A stretch of DNA of 64,000 bases from UBA5216 sp043743335. Lineage in GTDB: Bacteria > Pseudomonadota > Gammaproteobacteria > Burkholderiales > SG8-41. The number at the start of each line of letters is the position of its first letter. Positions within the stretch are counted from its first letter, which is position 1. The position numbers and the translations under genes were made by a program. Location of the stretch: contig JAYTWR010000046.1 in assembly GCA_043743335.1 (NCBI GenBank), forward strand, positions 1 through 64,000. The letters are read 5' to 3'. Positions 60,493 to 64,000 of this stretch are shown in pieces. Under the pieces are notes generated by a model that was not told the origin of the DNA, searched no databases, and saw only the letters and a program-made list of their open reading frames with translations.

Positions 60493-62211
60493 TTATTGAG
60501 TATTCGCCGTATCCATCTTTGCTTTGAGCAATGCGCCGAGATTGGTGGTCCCGGTGCTTGCCGATTTGCTATCGGTCGCGACTTTTTGCATCGCAGCCGA
60601 CTCCTCCGCAAGGTCTTTCGCCTTGATCGAGAGATTGATCGAGCGGTTCTTGCGATCAATATTGATAATCATTGCAGTGACTGAATCGCCTTCCTTCAAA
60701 TGCGTGCGGATGTCTTCCACCCGGTCGCGCGCCACTTCCGACGCCCGCAGGTAACCTTCGATATCCCCCATTAACTGTATCACGGCCCCCTTGGCGTCGA
60801 GGGATTTTACCGTACCCTGCACAATTGAATTCTTGTCGTTGGTGGACACGAAATTGGTGAACGGGTCGCCATCCATCTGCTTGACGCCGAGCGAAATCCG
60901 CTCTCTTTCTACGTCGATAGCCAGCACCACGGCTTCCACTTCGTCACCCTTTTTGTAGTTGCGCACGGCTTCTTCGCCGGGCAGCGACCACGACAAATCA
61001 GACAGATGCACCAGCCCGTCGATGGCACCGGTCAAGCCCACAAAAATGCCGAAGTCGGTGATCGATTTGATCTGACCGCTGACTTTCTCGCCTTTTTTGT
61101 GGTTCATCGAAAACTCTTCCCACGGATTCGGCTTGCACTGCTTCATGCCCAGCGAAATGCGGCGGCGGTCTTCATCTATCTCGAGCACCATGACTTCGAC
61201 TTCATCGCCCAGTTGCACGACTTTCGACGGATGCACGTTCTTGTTGGTCCAGTCCATTTCGGACACATGCACCAAGCCTTCGATGCCGGTTTCGATTTCC
61301 ACAAACGAACCGTAGTCGGTAAGGTTAGACACTTTGCCGAACAAGCGCGTGCCGGTCGGGTAACGACGGCCAAGGCCCACCCACGGGTCATCGCCGAGCT
61401 GCTTCATGCCCAGTGAAACGCGGTTTTTCTCTTGATCAAATTTCAGAATCTTGGCAGTGACTTCGTCGCCCACCGTGAGCACTTCGCTCGGGTGTTTGAC
61501 GCGACGCCAAGCCAGATCGGTAATGTGCAACAAGCCATCAATACCACCGAGGTCGACAAACGCGCCGTAGTCGGTGATGTTCTTGACGATGCCTTTGACC
61601 ACGGCACCTTCCTGCAGATTCGCGAGCAGCTTTTGACGCTCTTCACCCTGCGTGACTTCGAGCACAGCGCGGCGCGATACCACCACGTTATTGCGCTTAC
61701 GGTCGAGCTTGATGACTTTGAAATCCATCGCCTTGTTTTCGTACGGCGTGGTGTCTTTGACAGGACGGATGTCCACCAGCGAACCCGGCAGGAACGCGCG
61801 GATGCCGTTCACCATGACCGTGAGACCGCCTTTGACTTTGCCGTTCACCATGCCCTGCACGATGCGGCCTTTTTCCAGCGCATCTTCGAGATCGAGCCAC
61901 GACGCCAGGCGCTTGGCTTTGTCGCGCGACAAACGCGTTTCGCCAAAACCGTTTTCCAGCGACTCAATGGCAACGCTGATGAAATCGCCGATGTTGGCTG
62001 CGAACACGCCGTCATCGGTCATGAATTCTTCTTTGGGGATGTAGCTTTCGGACTTGAGTCCAGCGTTCACCACCACAAAATTATCGTCGATACGTACGAC
62101 TTCGGCGGTGATGACCTCGCCGATGCGCATTTCTTTGCGCGACAGGCTTTCTTCAAAAAGCGCGGCAAAGCTTTCGGGATCGACTGCCGCAGGTTGGGTT
62201 TGAGTATTCAT
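60493..62211 (-). CDS. rpsA: 30S ribosomal protein S1
   Basis: The 572-residue protein contains six S1 RNA-binding domains, each with variants of GxVxxxxxFGxFVxL (ITDYGAFVDLGGIDGLLHITD, LTDYGSFVEIETGIEGLVHVSE, ITDFGIFVGLTGAIDGLVHLSD). S1 unfolds mRNA for initiation. It is full-length for a proteobacterial S1. cmk lies upstream and ihfB downstream in the same direction. Confidence 0.96.
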   Translation of the reverse strand: MNTQTQPAAVDPESFAALFEESLSRKEMRIGEVITAEVVRIDDNFVVVNAGLKSESYIPKEEFMTDDGVFAANIGDFISVAIESLENGFGETRLSRDKAKRLASWLDLEDALEKGRIVQGMVNGKVKGGLTVMVNGIRAFLPGSLVDIRPVKDTTPYENKAMDFKVIKLDRKRNNVVVSRRAVLEVTQGEERQKLLANLQEGAVVKGIVKNITDYGAFVDLGGIDGLLHITDLAWRRVKHPSEVLTVGDEVTAKILKFDQEKNRVSLGMKQLGDDPWVGLGRRYPTGTRLFGKVSNLTDYGSFVEIETGIEGLVHVSEMDWTNKNVHPSKVVQLGDEVEVMVLEIDEDRRRISLGMKQCKPNPWEEFSMNHKKGEKVSGQIKSITDFGIFVGLTGAIDGLVHLSDLSWSLPGEEAVRNYKKGDEVEAVVLAIDVERERISLGVKQMDGDPFTNFVSTNDKNSIVQGTVKSLDAKGAVIQLMGDIEGYLRASEVARDRVEDIRTHLKEGDSVTAMIINIDRKNRSINLSIKAKDLAEESAAMQKVATDSKSASTGTTNLGALLKAKMDTANTQ

Positions 62212-62296
62212 CGGTTATTCACTTGAGAGGCCCGCCTGCGCTACGAACGATTGCCCTGTTACAAACGGACACACGGACACACGGCGGGGTTGGTTT

Positions 62297-62327
62297 AAAA
62301 AGCCATAGAGCGTTGGGGAACTATGGC
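62297..62327 (-). terminator. terminator-like hairpin between cmk and rpsA
   Basis: GCCATAG and CTATGGC flank a 12-base loop and are followed by five Ts on the minus strand. It may end the cmk transcript or attenuate into rpsA. Confidence 0.6.
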
Positions 62328-62372
62328 GCTTGGGGTGCTGGAGTGCTGGAGTGCTACAAACTAATTTACAAA

Positions 62373-63032
62373 TTAAAGTGCCCGGTACAACGCCATTACC
62401 TGTGCGATCGATTGTGCCACCGACAACCGGGTGGTATCGACCTCAACAGCATCAGCGCACTTGAGAAGGGGAGCCGCCGAACGTTCGCTATCTCTTTGAT
62501 CGCGCAGCAGAATTTCCTGCAAAAGGGGCGCAATATTAGCATCGAAACCCTTACCTATCAACTGCTTATAGCGCCTTTCAGCGCGCGCTTCGGCGCTCGC
62601 CGTGAGGTAAATTTTCAGCACCGAATCGGGGAAAACCACCGATCCCATGTCACGCCCGTCGGCCACCAAACCCGGCGGCTGGCGAAAATCACGCTGGCGT
62701 GCCAGCAAGGCCAGCCGTACCTGTGCATGCGCACCCACCTTGGAAGCTGCCGCGCTGACCGGTTCGTCGCGTATCGCGTCGGCGACATCAGCACCATCGA
62801 GCACGATCTGCGAACCCTCAAATTTAATGTTTATTTTCAATAAGATAGACAACACATCCGGCTCGTGGTCGAGGCTACCGCTGGCACGCATCACCGCCAG
62901 CCCGACAATGCGATACAAAGCCCCGCTGTCGAGGTAATGAAACCCCAACTCGCGCGCCACTGCCTGCGCCACGGTGCCTTTGCCCGAGGCGGACGGTCCG
63001 TCAATCGCAATCACGAGGGGCGCTAAAGTCAT
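62373..63032 (-). CDS. cmk: cytidylate kinase
   Basis: Cmk phosphorylates CMP/dCMP. The 219-residue protein has the P-loop IDGPSASGKGT, LDSGALYR near residue 35, the RDMGSVVFPDSVLKIYLTASAEARAERRYKQ stretch near residue 130 and RDQRDSERSAAPL near residue 180. It lies between aroA and rpsA, the standard order. Confidence 0.95.
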   Translation of the reverse strand: MTLAPLVIAIDGPSASGKGTVAQAVARELGFHYLDSGALYRIVGLAVMRASGSLDHEPDVLSILLKINIKFEGSQIVLDGADVADAIRDEPVSAAASKVGAHAQVRLALLARQRDFRQPPGLVADGRDMGSVVFPDSVLKIYLTASAEARAERRYKQLIGKGFDANIAPLLQEILLRDQRDSERSAAPLLKCADAVEVDTTRLSVAQSIAQVMALYRAL

Positions 63033-63046
63033 TTCATTAAAAATTC

Positions 63047-63064
63047 AATAAAATCAATTAGTTA
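63047..63064 (+). repeat. IHF-like dispersed motif, copy 18
   Basis: AATAAAATCAATTAGTTA, exact core, between the aroA stop and the cmk start. Confidence 0.78.
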
Positions 63065-63071
63065 TGATATT

Positions 63072-64000
63072 TCAGTGCTCGGCGATGGACGCCAGAACGG
63101 CAAAATAGTCCGGGAAGGTCTTGGCCACACAGCTCGGGTCGTTAATCCGCACCGGCACCCCGCCCAACGCCGCCAGCGCAAAACACATGGCCATGCGGTG
63201 ATCGTCGTAAGTGTCGATGACGGCGTGAGCGGTGAGGCGTGAGCCGCTCGGCGGGGTAATTTTCAGGTAGTCCGCGCCCGCCTCTACCGCCGCCCCGAGT
63301 TTGCGCAGCTCGGTCGCCATGGCGAAGATGCGGTCGGTTTCCTTTACCCGCCAACTGCCGATATTACGCAGCGTCGTTGTGCCGTCGGCGAACAGCGCGG
63401 CGACGGCCAACGTCATGGCCGCATCGGGAATCAAATTGCAATCCGCATCCAAGGCTTTAAGTTTGCCGCGCGGTGCCGTGGCCGTGATCTCGTTATCGCC
63501 CAGCGTGATGTGCGCGCCCATGCGTTCGAGGAATGCCGTGAAACGCACGTCGCCCTGCACGCTGTTGCGCCCCACGCCCTGCACCCGCACCGGCCCGCCG
63601 CCGGTGAGTCCGCTGATGGCGCCTGCCGCCAAAAAGTAGGACGCCGATGACGCATCGCCTTCGACATAAATCTCGCGCGGGCTTTGGTAGCGTGCATCGG
63701 CAGGCACCGTGAACGACGCCCAACCATCCCGCTCCACCGGCACGCCAAACTGGCGCAAAGTATTCAGCGTGATGTCGATATAAGGCTTGGAAATCAGCTC
63801 GCCCACCACTGTGATCACCGTGCGTTGCTTCAACAGCGGCAGCGCCAGCAAGAGCCCGGTCAAAAACTGGCTCGACACAGTGCCTTTGATACTGACTTCA
63901 TTGGCGCCCGTCAGCACCGCCGGATGAATGTGCAACGGCGGAAAACCTTCGTTACCCAAGTAATCCATGCGTGCGCCGAGCTGGCGCAAGGCATCCACCA
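63072..64000 (-). CDS. aroA: 3-phosphoshikimate 1-carboxyvinyltransferase, C-terminal part
   Basis: AroA (EPSP synthase) joins shikimate-3-phosphate with PEP. The window contains the last ~309 residues; the 5' end lies beyond 64000. Visible motifs are VSSQFLTGLLLALPLL, EGDASSASYFLAAGAI, WRVKETDRIFAMATELRKLGA and the terminal TYDDHRMAMCFALAALG with catalytic residues. The gene runs toward cmk with a 39-bp gap. Confidence 0.93.
   Translation of the reverse strand, partial: VDALRQLGARMDYLGNEGFPPLHIHPAVLTGANEVSIKGTVSSQFLTGLLLALPLLKQRTVITVVGELISKPYIDITLNTLRQFGVPVERDGWASFTVPADARYQSPREIYVEGDASSASYFLAAGAISGLTGGGPVRVQGVGRNSVQGDVRFTAFLERMGAHITLGDNEITATAPRGKLKALDADCNLIPDAAMTLAVAALFADGTTTLRNIGSWRVKETDRIFAMATELRKLGAAVEAGADYLKITPPSGSRLTAHAVIDTYDDHRMAMCFALAALGGVPVRINDPSCVAKTFPDYFAVLASIAEH

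Noticed and set aside
1..64000. tRNA, rRNA or intact insertion sequences
   Set aside because: No T-loop GTTCRANNC context with a cloverleaf and no transposase-like frame was seen on either strand.

Overview
The window is GC-rich chromosomal DNA of a betaproteobacterium, most likely of or near the Burkholderiales. The evidence is the housekeeping block at the right end (aroA-cmk-rpsA-ihfB-lapA-lapB-pyrF-hldA-hldD-comEA-cysM, then ydbH-ynbE-ydbL, rlmD, ispF), an OmpR/EnvZ pair, a tartrate dehydrogenase, a CaiB/BaiF CoA transferase and a Bug/TctC solute-receptor remnant. No species can be named from the sequence alone, and I saw no tRNA, rRNA, CRISPR array or intact insertion sequence.

Layout. 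1-2.9 kb: a P-loop ATPase, a broken cupin gene and an SDR oxidoreductase. 2.9-7.8 kb (minus strand): LCCL-domain protein, VWA/metallopeptidase-like protein, MoxR-like ATPase, a 12-bp tandem repeat, two TPM-domain proteins and LemA. 7.8-9.7 kb: uracil-DNA glycosylase, rimI, tsaB. 9.8-18.7 kb: catabolic and accessory genes (tartrate dehydrogenase, AtuA-like/DUF4387 pair, a broken polysaccharide deacetylase, CoA transferase, cupin, VOC protein, Bug fragment, two RidA paralogs, HD-type hydrolase). 18.7-23.8 kb: DGQHR (DndB-like) protein, DUF1501/DUF1800 pair and an EF-hand protein. 24.2 kb: ompR. 25.1-46.8 kb: a surface-protein island. 47.4-64 kb: envZ followed by the housekeeping block.

The island lies between ompR and envZ, which are normally adjacent. 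It holds a CHASE/PAS histidine kinase, a lone receiver protein, a 2056-aa secreted protein with eight tandem ~130-aa repeats, a FecR-domain protein whose C-terminus resembles a TbpB-like small beta-barrel, a 2460-aa outer-membrane giant (DUF11/Sdr-like modules, a long barrel-like region, TPRs, then a Slam/DUF560-like barrel), an 871-aa DUF11 protein and a 194-aa DUF11-like protein. Six of these run co-directionally on the minus strand, so this is a candidate undescribed surface-display or translocation operon.

The most striking window-wide signal is a dispersed 18-bp motif, TTTAAAATCAATTAGTTA and close variants. I count 18 copies; 17 match the E. coli IHF consensus WATCAANNNNTTR exactly. Copies sit at gene boundaries, on start and stop codons, and inside conserved coding regions without disrupting them. 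ihfB is encoded in the same window. The motif is either an unusually uniform IHF-site family or another genome-wide signal sequence such as an uptake sequence.
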